This document shows positions 50,624 to 61,943 of a stretch of 64,000 bases of DNA, in pieces. The DNA is from Quercus robur. Lineage: Eukaryota > Streptophyta > Magnoliopsida > Fagales > Fagaceae. The stretch's first letter is position 1; each line of letters starts with the position of its first letter. Under the pieces are notes generated by a model, which saw nothing but the letters and a program-made list of their open reading frames with translations, was not told the origin of the DNA and did no database searches. The position numbers were made by a program, and so were the translations under genes. The stretch is taken from positions 434,001 through 498,000 of the forward strand of contig NC_065536.1 of NCBI RefSeq assembly GCF_932294415.1. The letters run 5' to 3'.

Positions 50624-51317
50624 TGTGGGGCCCAATAATTTGTGGCCCTGGCCCATTTTTACATTGGGGCCCAAGGCCCAAGCCGAGGAATGGTATAGCC
50701 GAGGATGTGTAATAAAATCCAAATAGTCTTGAAACACAGCCGAGGATGATTCTGTCCTCGGCATATCCGAAGTCCCCCTGGAAGAAAGGGTAAAAACGGT
50801 ATAGGAACAGTTTGGGAAAAAATCTAAAATATCTATGTCAATAGAGAAGGAGATGCTGGATAGTATAACGACCAAGGGCAAAGGGAAAGTTGCCATTACT
50901 GCCATTCAATACTCTGCACCTGATAGAGCCATGCTCTTCAACTTTTACAACCACCCCCAACCACTCTAGGTATGGGCTAACAGGACAAGTCTTAAGTCCT
51001 AGAAAATTGAGCTTATACGTGGACGTTGGTGAGAGGATAAATGCCCGTATAAAAGGATAAGAGAGGCAGTGTGAGAGGGGGGGGGGGGGGACAATCCGTC
51101 CTCCAAGCCATGGTGTCCTAGAAACAAGGAGAATAAGAAGAGCATAGAGCTCCCCAGACTCCTCGGACGAGATTCACTGATCGGAGCCAACCCGAACTAC
51201 CGTCCGGTAACCCAGACCTAGCCTTTCAAACCCACGCTCTCCAAATGATATTGTTTGGGCCCTCTTTACGTATGAGCCTAATATTATCTTGGGGTCGTTA
51301 CGAATCGAGTCCCTACA
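50624..51317 (+). mobile_element. 3' LTR of family-A element
   Basis: The LTR is 694 bp, TGTGGGGCCC to CCCTACA, with TATA box TATAAAAG at 51048-51055. It is followed by the target duplication GTGAT. Confidence 0.93.
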
Positions 51318-51623
51318 GTGATATTAAGTTAGAAAGTAGTGGAGATATGAAAAGTTAAAATGGACTGAGAAAAGTTGAAGAAAGTATAATAATAAATAAG
51401 AATAATTAAAAATAAGATTAAGATGATATTTTGATTTTAATATAATGGAGTTATTAATTCACTTTAAATGTTAAACAATTATAGGAAAAATTGAAAAGAA
51501 AAAAGATGATGACATGACTGCTGATGTGGGTCAACAGAAGTGTAGCAATATTAAATTCTATACTTTAGCTTTTAGTAATATATAGATATAGATATAGATA
51601 TAGATATAGATATAGATATAGAT
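51318..51623. repeat. AT-rich repeat family, copy 2, right part
   Basis: It continues the copy interrupted at 42375 (GATATTAAGTTAGAAAGTAG, then GAAAAGTTGAAGAAAG) and ends ACTTTAGCTTTTAGTAATA plus a TAGATA array (about 51581-51623), the same terminus as copy 1. Confidence 0.7.
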
Positions 51624-52213
51624 AGGAGTGTTCACCAAACCGCATAAACCGCACAAACAGAAAAAACCGCACCAAAATTGCCCGCAAAAAAGTATAACCG
51701 CACCACACCGCACCGCAAGTAATAGTACACCGCACCGCACCACACCGCATGGTGCAGTGCGGTTTGCAGTTTTATAATAAGAAAACCGCACAAACCGCAC
51801 CGCACCATACCCTCTCTATATATTAATATATTTAATTATTTTTAATATAAAATATATTATTAATAGTTTAATAACCCTAGTTTTCTATAAAAAAAATAAA
51901 AAAATAAAAAAAATTTAATAACCCTAACAAGTGTTGATTAAGAAAGCCAGCCCAAAATAAAGAAAAATTAACTCAATAGTTTAAAACTTGGACCAAAATA
52001 AAGGGAAAAATTAGTTTTGGACTGGGTAGAAAAAACCCAAAATTTGAAGTATATACTAATTTCAAATCATTCAAACTGCATCTTATACACCGCATCGCAT
52101 ATGTGACCGCAAAAATGAGGTGCGGTGCAGTTATAATTTTAACTAAACCGCACTATAAAGTGCGATACTAAAAATAACCCAAAACCGCACAGCACCGCAC
52201 CGCGAACACCCCG
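51624..52213. mobile_element. hAT-like non-autonomous element in the TAGATA array
   Basis: The left end AGGAGTGTTCACC and the right end GCGAACACCCC form inverted repeats. Both subterminal regions are packed with ACCGCACCGCAC / GTGCGGTTT words, typical of plant hAT MITE-like elements. ATATAGAT occurs on both sides and would be an 8-bp duplication, but it lies in a TAGATA repeat, so this is weak evidence. No transposase is present. Confidence 0.65.
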
Positions 52214-52479
52214 TTATATAGATATATGGAATATAGATATTGATTTTCAAATTTCAAAGCTGAGCTGGGCTTTGAACGGTATAATAAATAAGTGAATGGG
52301 GTTGGGCCTGATGAGTGTTCTGGTTTAGCGGCAAATGAATTAGAAAACAGGCTGACGCTTCTCTCTTTTTTACTCTTTCCCTGTTCGCTGTTCGCTGTTC
52401 GCGTGCTATTGCCTAATGCCTATGCCTTTGCAGTTCTTTGGGTCTCATTCTTCATTCATTATTCTCTCTGGGTAAGCTT

Positions 52480-52516
<37 letters not shown>

Positions 52517-54160
52517 CACTTTGTTTTGCCATTAGGTTTTTATCTTATTATAGATTCAATAACCTAATCTCATTTCCTTGGAATTTTATATTTTTTAATA
52601 TAACTCTTTTGGTTGAGTTGCCAATGCACACCACCTGTTCGACTCAATGCCTCACCGATACCTGGGCTAATGGGAACTCCCTTTTTTTTTTTTTTTTCTG
52701 GGTACCTTCCAAAACTCTCTGTTACACTAAGAACAAACACTCTTTATTGCGTTTCACAGCAATAATGAATGTGAGGTGAGAACCTGGATAGCAAAAACAC
52801 AATTTTTTCTAGACAGTAATGTTAATAGGCTTAAGACTTCAAGTTCATTTGCATTAGTTGAAATGTACACTCGCATTTGTGTGTGTTTGTATGCTTCAAA
52901 GAACTGACCTTTTTATTGTTTAGGCCCTTAAAAAACTCAGCTCCAAAATGGAAGTTGAGCTACTCAATATAGGTCTAAAAGTGGAACTTCAAGTAGTCCA
53001 CAAGGTGAAACCAAACAATCAGAGACACATTCATAGCTATAATTTTTTAGTTATAAAAAAAAAAAAAAAAACCAGCTTCATAAGTTCAGAATCAAGAACC
53101 CAATCACAGTAACACTAATTTCTCTGTTTCTTTTGTGTGAAGCTGCATGAATCCTTTTTCCTTTCTAGTCAATGAGTTAGGATCATTGGGAAGCAAAATA
53201 TCAATATGATAACAAGTCTTTTGAACAATTATATTTTAAGAAGAATAAAGAAAAGACATTACATTTTCTCCTTCACAACTTAGTGAAGTGCAGTTCCTAC
53301 ATTCCACCAATTCATGGATGTGATTTATTTTAATATAATTCTTTTTAATGGGTTTTTTTATTATATATTTATGAACATACTGTAAGAAGGATTTATACTA
53401 TTTCTCTCTTTCATGGTTAGGTTTATGCTTTTGGGAGGAAGTGTTTGAGCCTATTATAGTACTATGTGTATGCCTTCTCTTTGATTGGGGAAAATGTATG
53501 CCCCTTGGGCGTTCAAGGTGCAGTAGTGGTCTTCCTCGGAAAACAAAAGAGTGAAGCATGATAACCACTTCAAGGCACCTCAAGCACTACATTTTCCTAT
53601 GCAACCCAACAAAATCTTCTTTGCCGATTCCCCAGTTTTCCATCATTCAAAGCAGGCTTCACATTTACTATGTAAGTGAATGAAACTATCAAGTTCCCAT
53701 TCTCGAATTTGCTTTACATGGTTTTGATTTTTCTATGGTGTGGGACCATTAGGGTGAAATTAATGTACGTAAAATTCTACTGGTGCAAACAAAATGCAAG
53801 TGTGTTTTGGATCGTTTGGGATATGTCATTGCTCATAACATTCAAACTAAGACTGTATTCATTGGTTTTAGTTAGAGTTCATTCTCATTTTTAAGTATGA
53901 AAGAAACCCACAAAGAAAGTGTAGAATTTGATTCAATGAGAAACATACCTATATCTGGAAAGTAAAGAACAGTTTTAAGAATTTAATAAAGTGATACATG
54001 AAAATATATTGACATAAAAAAAATGCATAGTAGAAGTGTTATATCATTTTGAAGAATATTATAAACAAAAATTATAGTGGAATTAGAAAATGTTATGTTA
54101 CTAGTTAGGTGTATACAAAGCCAAGGATCTAAACTCTTAAGATAGATATGTGATAGAGAA
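52214..54160. other. Upstream region of the PPR gene, possible untranslated exons
   Basis: Near 52320-52470 a unique GC-richer stretch ends in TCTCTGG/GTAAGC and could be a 5' untranslated exon with its donor. A CT microsatellite follows at 52484-52512. A stretch near 52610-52780 ending GTGAG/GTGAG may be another exon. No protein signature is seen. Confidence 0.35.
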
Positions 54161-55465
54161 ATGACAAACAGAAAGAACTGTCTGCAAATATTGAAATCAA
54201 CTCCAAAACTATTATGTCTATTTATAGATGCTCAATGTCCCATTGGCCTTTTACAACTGCAACTTTTAACGGCCCTTGGAAGCTCTGTTACATGCAAATC
54301 TGTATCTTGCCGCATATCCAATATTTTAGCAAAAAATATTTATGCTCAAGTAATCCTTCTTTTTTTTTTTTATAAGCTATGTTTCCCTCTTTTGTAATAG
54401 TTTACTCTGCTTCTAATACAGAACTGTATCGCATCCATCACAGTAGGTTTCCCTTTGCCGTTCTTCACCATTATAAGGAATTTCATAGGCAAGTGTCAGT
54501 TTCCTGCAACACAGGCCTCTCCTAATAAAGAGGAAGTGACAGATGAAGTCTTTAATCAAATTCTTACTTCTGTAGAAAATGCTTCAAGGCCCAATACGAA
54601 AATTTGTACTGCTTATGTTGACAAGTTTTGTAGAGCTGGAAATCTTTCTGCTGCTGCTAGATTACTTCAATCATTACATCATAAACACATCTTCCTTAAC
54701 CCTAAAGCATATAATCTCTTATTGAGGGCAGCGAGTGAAAAGCATGACATTGACCTTTTGTGTCAAGTTTTCAAAGATTTATTAATATCTAATGGAGTCT
54801 TGAGTTCGACGTGTTATGCCGATGTTGCCAAGGCTTTTACAAAAACAAATGATGGTGTACAGCTACTCAGATTCATCAAAAAAGTGTCAGCATTGACCTC
54901 TCCTAGCACAACAGTTGTAAACAGAATCATCTTTGCCTTTGCCAAATGTGGGCAGGTTGATAAGGCCCTTTTGATATATGATCAGTTTAAGAGTCTAAGT
55001 TGTCAACCCGATTTATTCACATATAATACCATTTTGGATATCTTGGGTCGTGCTGGACGCACAGATGAAATGCTTCACGAATTTGCCTCCATGAAAGAAG
55101 CTGGCATTGCCCCAGACATTGTTTCTTATAATACATTATTAAATAACTTGAAGAAGGTAGGGAGACTAGATTTATGCCTGGTATATTTCAGAGAAATGGG
55201 TGAGAATGGGATTGAACCAGATTTGCTTACTTATACTGCATTGATTGAGAGCTTCGGTAGATCAGGTAACATTGAGGAATCTATAAGACTCTTCAATGAG
55301 ATGAAGATGAGGCGGATCCGTCCTTCAATCTATATTTATCGATCACTAGTCAGTCAGTTAAAGAAGATGGGGAAGGTGGATTTGGCATTGAAATATTTGG
55401 AGGAATTGAATTCAAGTCATTCAAATCTTGCTGGTCCAAACGATTTCAAAAGAAAAAAAAGGTAG
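54161..55465 (+). CDS. P-class pentatricopeptide repeat protein
   Basis: PPR proteins bind organellar RNA and guide its processing. The main exon (to the TAG at 55463-55465) encodes clear 35-residue P-type repeats, such as DLFTYNTILDILGRAGRTDE, DIVSYNTLLNNLKKVGRLDL and DLLTYTALIESFGRSGNIEE, with two to four more degenerate ones before them. The exon is open back to 54401 but has no ATG for its first ~205 residues past 54455, so an upstream exon must supply the start. My best model is exon 1 at 54161-54349 (63 codons from an ATG), a 72-bp U-rich GT-AG intron, and exon 2 at 54422-55465, both in phase 0, giving 410 residues. The N-terminus is Lys/Leu/Ser-rich and could be a mitochondrial targeting peptide. 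The repeats are firm; the first exon is inference. It resembles the small PPR protein encoded by Arabidopsis At1g11900, from memory only. Confidence 0.82.
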
Positions 55466-55755
55466 TTGGACACTCAAAGAGCTTCAAGGTCTCTGTGTTC
55501 ATTGTTTGGTTTTGCTGAGACATGTTGTGGAGGTTTCTTGTGTTGCAGTTGATATTGGTATGTAATACTGCTCTCTCTGTTTTCTTTTCAAAATGGTGCT
55601 AAGTTGGTCCTTTAACCAATTATGCTTTTCATTTCTCTTGGGGTTTGTTGCAAGACCTGGAACCCCAAACTTAGATGCTTAGGCATTTCTCTGTTCTGAG
55701 TACATTTGAATCATTCTCATTAGCACCATCTTAATGATGAAATACATGTGAATAG
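55466..55755. other. PPR 3' region
   Basis: This is probably the 3' untranslated region and downstream sequence. The last 17 bases are a SINE target duplication. Confidence 0.5.
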
Positions 55756-55878
55756 ACCAAGAGCCTTGTTGCTCAATTGGCACTTCTTGGTGTTTCCAAC
55801 GGAGACATCTAGGGTCAAATCTCCTTTGCCCCAACTATTAATTTTTTTTTCTTTAAAAAAATAAAAATGAAAATTGGC
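55756..55878 (+). mobile_element. tRNA-derived SINE with perfect 17-bp target duplication
   Basis: The body of about 123 bp has an A-box-like TTGCTCAATTGGC, a B-box-like AGGGTCAAATCTC and an A/T-rich 3' tail. It is flanked by identical GAAATACATGTGAATAG (55739-55755 and 55879-55895). Its sequence differs from the SINE at 15207, so it is a second family. Confidence 0.85.
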
Positions 55879-58648
55879 GAAATACATGTGAATAGTTCAA
55901 CTGTAAAATAGGCACTTATCATTCAGAGTGGACTTGTTTAAATGAAATGCAAAATAAGGTGATTAAAAGTTTAACAAATAACACTATATTAATGATTCAG
56001 TATTTCCCTGTTGTGATAGGTACCCTGAAAAATGTTTAGAGATGCACATGTGCAGCTTGCTTGTTCATCTGACTAGCTTGTGTGGAACTTTTGTGTAAAC
56101 TGAGGTTGCTAATTTGAAGTCTAGTTGCAACTTCTTGTCATGCTGCTAAATTTTTGATAGCATCTGGAGAGGATTAGTTACCACCTTTGATTCAAGGTTT
56201 AAGGGCAGAGCATGTGCTGTATGAGGATCTGGTTACAAAGTTATTGCCTTTGCAAAGACTTTCTCAGATGAACAGTTGTGGATGAAATCATTTTCAAGGT
56301 TTTGAAGCTAGGTGCTCATTGAATAAATGGCCATTTGCAGGTAATTGGCCACTAGTGTGTTGGCTTGGTGGTTATTGTCATCAGAGTGGGTTCTGTGCTA
56401 CAACTTGTACCATCTAAACTAAGAAAGCTGTAGCAGGCAACACTTAAAGCTGTAGTGACTGTTCCAACTGTTGGTCTGATAGCCTTGTTCAAGTATCTGA
56501 TGAACTTTGAGTTTGAGCCATGACGAAGTGTATAATGGGTAGCATCTAGATTGGCTTGTTCAATTGTAAACCTAGTGTAATGCTATAACTTCCCCTTCTT
56601 TGTGTTATAGAATTTCCTCAAGCTATTATACTGGTTGTTGTAGGCCTTATAAAAGGCTTGTAATTCACCGACATGGAGATATGGAACTTCAGGCTCCCAC
56701 TACCTGGCTATTGACTTCCATGTGAATTGTAATAGGCCTCATAACAGCCTTTGTTACAAGAGAGTGATCCTAGAAGACGTAAGTTCTATTTTATTCTCTT
56801 GGTTATTCAATTAAATTTCACTGGTATTGAAAGTGTTACTTTTTATTGTGTAGTATCGGTTTGTATTTGTAATGCTAAAGCAAAGTTGGGCCTGAAAGAA
56901 TCAATCCCTAGTGGGACAAGTCTAGTGCACGAGGCATGTTAGAAAATGTTAGATATTAGGGCCGAGTCCATTTGAGCCCAATACTTGTTGTACAGACTAC
57001 AGATCATTGCATTTGTCTGTCTATTTTACAATAAAAATCAACTTTTTTTTTTTTTTACACAACTATTTTTCCAAAACACTTTATCTATTCTATATTTCAA
57101 TTAAATATTTATTCTTTATTCATTTTTTATTGTTTTCTCTAATGGTCAGTGTGCTAAAGTGATGTGTGATTTAATATAAAAATATAGGATAACAATTAGA
57201 TAATAGGATAGAAAGTTACAGAAGAGCATTTACATCCGTCCGTATATAATAAAAAAAATGTAGAATTTACATAATTTTGCCTAAAAATAACTCACATTAA
57301 TCTATCTATAATTGTATAAATTTTCAAGTTTGCTACAGTAACCATATAAAAATTTTCACTACACTATTCACTTTCCGCATAATATTCAGTATTTTTCTGT
57401 CTTCTAACAAGCTAGGCAAACCTATTCCTTGGGGACGTGCGTCTTGTTCAACTTTGGTCTCTGTTTAAGAAAACATCCTAGAAACATATACGGTATACCG
57501 AGTATTAGCAAATTTAGAAACATGAAACTAACTAGCTAGTGCCTATAAAGTAGAGTCACAATTTGGTGGTCCTCTGGCTCCGTTATTTGAAAGTGACTTT
57601 ACTTAGAACCTCTTAGTGGTGTAAAAAGGAACCAGCTAGATTTTCGGCAAAAACAGTCTTAAAATTGCTACTAACATGCTTGGCTACTTTCTAAGAACTT
57701 TTTTACCAATGGCCCCTTGTGGGGATAAATGATTCGTTTTTGTGAAAATGATTATAACTTTTGCAGCTAGAAATAAAAATGAACTATACACAGGGATGAA
57801 ATTTCCATTAGAAAAATCAAACATTTTTCTAATTGTACCATTAAGCTTGTCATTAGAAAAATCAAATTATACCATTAAGCTACAAGGACTTAACATTTTC
57901 AAACAACTGGCATGATATATTATGAGAAAATTCAAAGGACCACTATTCAATTACAATGTACCAATTAGAATTGAAAAAAAAAAATTATAGGAAGAAAAGG
58001 CTGTTCTAAGAAACTTTATCACAATTTTATGGAGTGTACTTTTATTACATGAAAGAGCATAATGAAAAGGCCATTGTAATAGTTCTCCTACTTTTAGAAT
58101 TCTTCAAAAATGAAAAGATAATTTCATGCCTTAGGTATGAGTCTATTGATACATTAATAGATAACCTGCATGAAATGTGTGAATTATTTAGAAACTACAC
58201 AAATCTGAACCATTCATATACATGAACCTCGCTCAAATTAGTAGGGGAAAAGGAAGAAGAAGAAATAAAAAGTAGTCCAGCACATAATAACTTTGACAAG
58301 AGGTCCCAATGGATTAAGACCGTTAAATTTAGAGGTTTCTGGGTCCCAACCTCCATTTAAAGTTTGTCACTTTGCCACAAATTAAACGGTCATTGGTCAC
58401 TTTAGTTATTTATTAATAAAATATATGTACATAATGGAATCCTAATCCTAATAATTCATACTATATCATCCATGTGACATAGTCTGTCAGGGACACCCCG
58501 TTGTCTCTATTTTTGCAGCTCTTTTCCAAAAGTTTCATTGTGCTTTTTTGAGTTGTTGCCAACCATATCATTCCTTTCCTTTTTCCTCATCTTTAACCAG
58601 TTCAATCTCTAAACAACTTTGAAACTGTCACCTTTCTGTAGAATTCCT
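55879..58648. other. Intergenic, no gene recognised
   Basis: It may contain distal 3' transcript parts of the PPR gene near 56150-56950, which is less AT-rich, but no coding signature is visible. A short duplication (ATTAGAAAAATCAAA) lies near 57810-57866. The last ~100 bases should be the leader of the next gene. Confidence 0.5.
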
Positions 58649-61600
58649 ATGGCTACTGAGACTGCTTCATCAGATTATACTTCTGCTACTGATCATGAGG
58701 TAAGTTCGTTCTTGTGGTTTTTGTATCTTTTTAAATTCTTGTGATGTTTTCATGATTCAAATGATGAACTATGTCTATTATTTTCTGGGGTGTTTAGAGT
58801 TCAACTAATCTAAACTTCATATGTTTCTTAAGATTAATTGTATGTTTTCTCTGCTTATAGCAAATCCTACTAGTACTATTCATTTAAAGAAGAAAAAAAA
58901 TATACTTGTGCCATAAGTTTTGCTTATATCTATGTAATCACTAGATGTGATCATGTGAATCAACCTTGGTCATGATTATGGATTTCTTATTAAGATCTAG
59001 TTTGAATATGTTAATTGAGTATCTCCTATATATTTTCTAATAGATAAGAATATACCTTTGATCAAGAGTCAAGTAACCACTTGGAGAAGGATGTATTTGG
59101 TAGCCAATTGCTGTCTACTATGTGTGATATTGGAAAAGTATCATTTTTTAGTATCTATTCCATCCATGGTCATGCAAATCATGATGTCTGAGGAAACATA
59201 ATCTGCTCATAAGGTTGCCAGGACATGATCCAACACAAATTCTACCATATTTTAATAAATTATATTTTTCATCAAAAGAATCTGGGTTAAACCGATTAGC
59301 TTTAAACATGGACCGCAAGTTGGCAAGGATTTTTTCCAAGTAACCACAAGGGCTTGGCAATGGTTTTCCTTGACTCTTACAGATCATCTGAACTGGCTTT
59401 CCAAATTTCTTTTGCTTGGATCATCATACACTTATTTTCTAATTTTATCTTGAAATTTCAATTAAATTGAGATGCTAGAAGTAATTATAAAACAATTCTT
59501 TTAGTGCTTTATTATGGTCTTTCAGGACTGCCTAATTGTAAAAGTTGCACTTCTGTTTAAATTTTCTTCTTTGTGCTCGTTCATTTTATTGCAGCAAACT
59601 GAGAAGAAGGTGATTGAAGAAGTAAAAGCTATTGAGCAAGACAGTGTCTCTTTTTCCAAGGAAAGTGTAGAAGAAGAACCCAAAGTCGATGAGTCACCAA
59701 GTCCAGCAACCCCATTATCTAAACTTGAAGAAGTGTCAGAGAATAAGCACATTGAGCCTCTTATACCTGGGGTTGAGAAGACTGACGATGCTCCTATTTC
59801 AGATCTTCCAGTTGAAGATGATACAAAGGAGGAAAAGCACTCCATTCCTGATTCACACACTCCCAGCATACCATTGCCAGCGCCAGTGGAAGACACTGGT
59901 AATACCCAACCAGAAGAGCAACCAGCTGTGGAATCTGCAGTAAAAGAAGCACCAGAACAAGTAGCAAATTCATCTCTTGAGAAAGAGCAAGAGGAGAAAC
60001 CTAAAGTTGTTGATGCCCATGAATTAATAGCTGAAGCTACTGAGAAACTAGAGGAGCCACTGGATGTGCTTCCTCCAAAAGAATCAGAAGCCATAGGGAT
60101 AAATGAGATTAAAGATTCAAATGTGGAGTCCATAGAAGTGGAGAAAGTGGAAGCTGCAGCTACTGAAACCGACGAAAAGCTAGGAGAACAATCTGAACTT
60201 ACTAAACAAGTTGAGAAAACATATGAGGAGGTTCAACCAGAAGTTGCAGTCATGGAAACCAAGGAAAAGCCAGCAGAACAATCTGAACTTACTAAACAAG
60301 TTGAGAAAACATACGTGGAGGTTCAACCAGAAGCTGCAGCTATTGAAACCGAGGAGAAGCCAGTAGAGCAATCTGAACTGATTAAACAACTTGAGAAAAC
60401 ATATGAGGAGGTTCAACCAGAAGTTGCAGTCATGGAAACCAAGGAAAAGCCAGCAGAACAATCTGAACTTACTAAACAAGTTGAGAAAACATACGTGGAG
60501 GTTCAACCAGAAGCTGCAGCTATTGAAACCGAGGAGAAGCCAGTAGAGCAATCTGAACTGATTAAACAAGTTGAGAAAACATATGAAGAGGTTGAGACAA
60601 AGGGAAGTGTGGAGGTTGATTCAGCCACAAACACAGGGACTTCGGCTGAAAAGGATGAGAATACCCAATTTTTCAAGAAAGAGCAAACTGATAAAGCGGA
60701 AGAACCTATTGTAATCACAAATTCTAAACAAGTCCTGACTGATCAAGAAGCTCAGACTGATCTGAAAGAAGATGGAGGAGAATTTTGTCCACCAAGTACT
60801 GTCTCACAGAAGGTTGATACAGAAGACAAAAAGGGGTTCAGTGGGGCTGATGAGGTTGAAGAGCTATCAAAGAAGCCAGTGGTGGAGACAGAAAAAGTTG
60901 CAGAAGAGAATGAGGCAAAGACTGTGGAAACTGAAAAAGAGAATGAACAGAGAAATTCAATACCTGAGGAATCAAGTCCAATTAAAGAAGGGGATATCAA
61001 TAGTTCTATTTCCACAGCTGAAGTTATTGAAAAATCATATGAGGGAGAGAATACTGGCAGAGATGTTGAAGCGATTGAGGAGAACAAAGGAGAGCAGAAT
61101 GTAGAAGACAAGATACCAGCTTTAGCCGAGACTGATAAAGACGAGCACTTGGAAGAAAAGCAGGCTGAAGTATCAACTGAGAGAGAGAATACTGGTGGCA
61201 GAGATATTGAAGTGGTTGAGGAGAACAAAGAAGAGCAGAATGTAGAAGACAAGATGCCAGCTTTAGCCGAGACTGATAAAGACGAGCACTTGGAAGAAAA
61301 GCAGGCTGAAGTATCAACTGAGAGAGAGAATACTGGCAGAGATGTTGAAGTGGTTGAGGAGAACAAAGAAGAGCAGAATGTAGAAGACAAGTCACCAGCC
61401 AAAACCAACAAAGATGAGCACTTGGAGGAAAAGCAGGCTGAAGTCACTACAGCCATTAGTGAAACACTAAAGGAATCCCAGGAAAAGCAAGCTGAAGTCA
61501 CTACGATTGTTAGTGAACCACTTAAGGAATCCCAGGAAAAGCAGGCTGAAGTCACTACAGTTGTTAGTGAATCACTTAAGGAATCCCAGGAAAACACTAC

Positions 61601-61943
61601 AGTTGTTAGTGAACCACTTAAAGAATCCCAGGAATCTGAGTTGCATTTAAGAAGTGAAAAAACTGTAGAAACTGGTGAAGATAAGTTTGAGAAAGAAAAA
61701 GTTGACGAGGTTGCAAAATCTGAGGTTCAGAATCTGGAGCCACCTGTCAATATTGGTGATGAGATTAAAACATCTCAGGACCAGCCAAAAGAACTACCAG
61801 CCAAGTCCACTCAAAAGCAATCAAATAACATTATATCCAAGGTAAAACAGTCACTTGTGAAGGCAAAGAAAGCCATCATTGGGAAATCTCCAAGCTCAAA
61901 AACCCTCTCCTCTGATACCAAGGGTGACATTAAAGTCAAATAA
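58649..61943 (+). CDS. Glu/Lys-rich tandem-repeat protein, two exons, function unknown
   Basis: Exon 1 (58649-58699) encodes MATETASSDYTSATDHE. After an 895-bp intron, exon 2 (59595-61943) continues in phase 0, giving 799 residues. The protein is very acidic and low in complexity, predicted disordered with coiled-coil potential. It has three repeat sets: a 30-residue unit (EQSEL(T/I)KQVEKTY, 4.7 copies, about residues 212-354); a 43-47-residue unit (ENTGRDVEVVEENKEEQNVE, three copies, about 502-637); and an 18-residue unit (EKQAEVTTVVSEPLKESQ, four copies). The C-terminus switches to a basic tail (SKVKQSLVKAKKAIIGKSP), which may be the functional part. Such plant proteins are often labelled neurofilament-like or titin-like by composition only. 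I do not recognise a catalytic or binding domain and assign no function. No signal peptide or membrane segment is seen. Confidence 0.88.
60177..60605 (+). repeat. Coding 90-bp tandem repeat with 180-bp higher order
   Basis: There are four full units and a partial unit of 90 bp (30 codons). Units 2+3 and 4+5 are nearly identical 180-bp blocks, so the latest event was a 180-bp duplication that kept the frame. Confidence 0.93.
61047..61454 (+). repeat. Coding repeat of about 130-141 bp, three copies
   Basis: Copies start at 61047, 61185 and 61326 (GAGAATACTGG). All length differences are multiples of three, so the frame is preserved. Confidence 0.9.

Larger units (their letters stand above)
42376..51317 (+). 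mobile_element. Family-A LTR retrotransposon with a nested chromovirus (fossil)
   Basis: This is an 8.9-kb insertion with two LTRs (42376-43067, 50624-51317) and target duplication GTGAT on both sides (42371-42375, 51318-51322). A primer-binding-site-like TGGCGCTGTCTGTGGGGA starts at 43070 and a polypurine tract (TTTTGAGGGGCTAT) precedes the 3' LTR. Without the nested element its internal part is about 2.5 kb and carries the 74-bp array but no recognisable gag-pol, so the host element is non-autonomous. By eye its LTRs differ at about 35-40 positions (near 5 percent), mostly transitions, which points to an insertion of at least a few million years at usual plant rates. Confidence 0.93.

Noticed and set aside
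59522-61597. Long minus-strand frames (203, 129, 281, 123 codons) opposite the Glu/Lys-rich gene
   Set aside because: GAA/GAG/AAG-rich codons make the opposite strand open. The plus-strand model has a start, splice sites and frame-preserving repeats.
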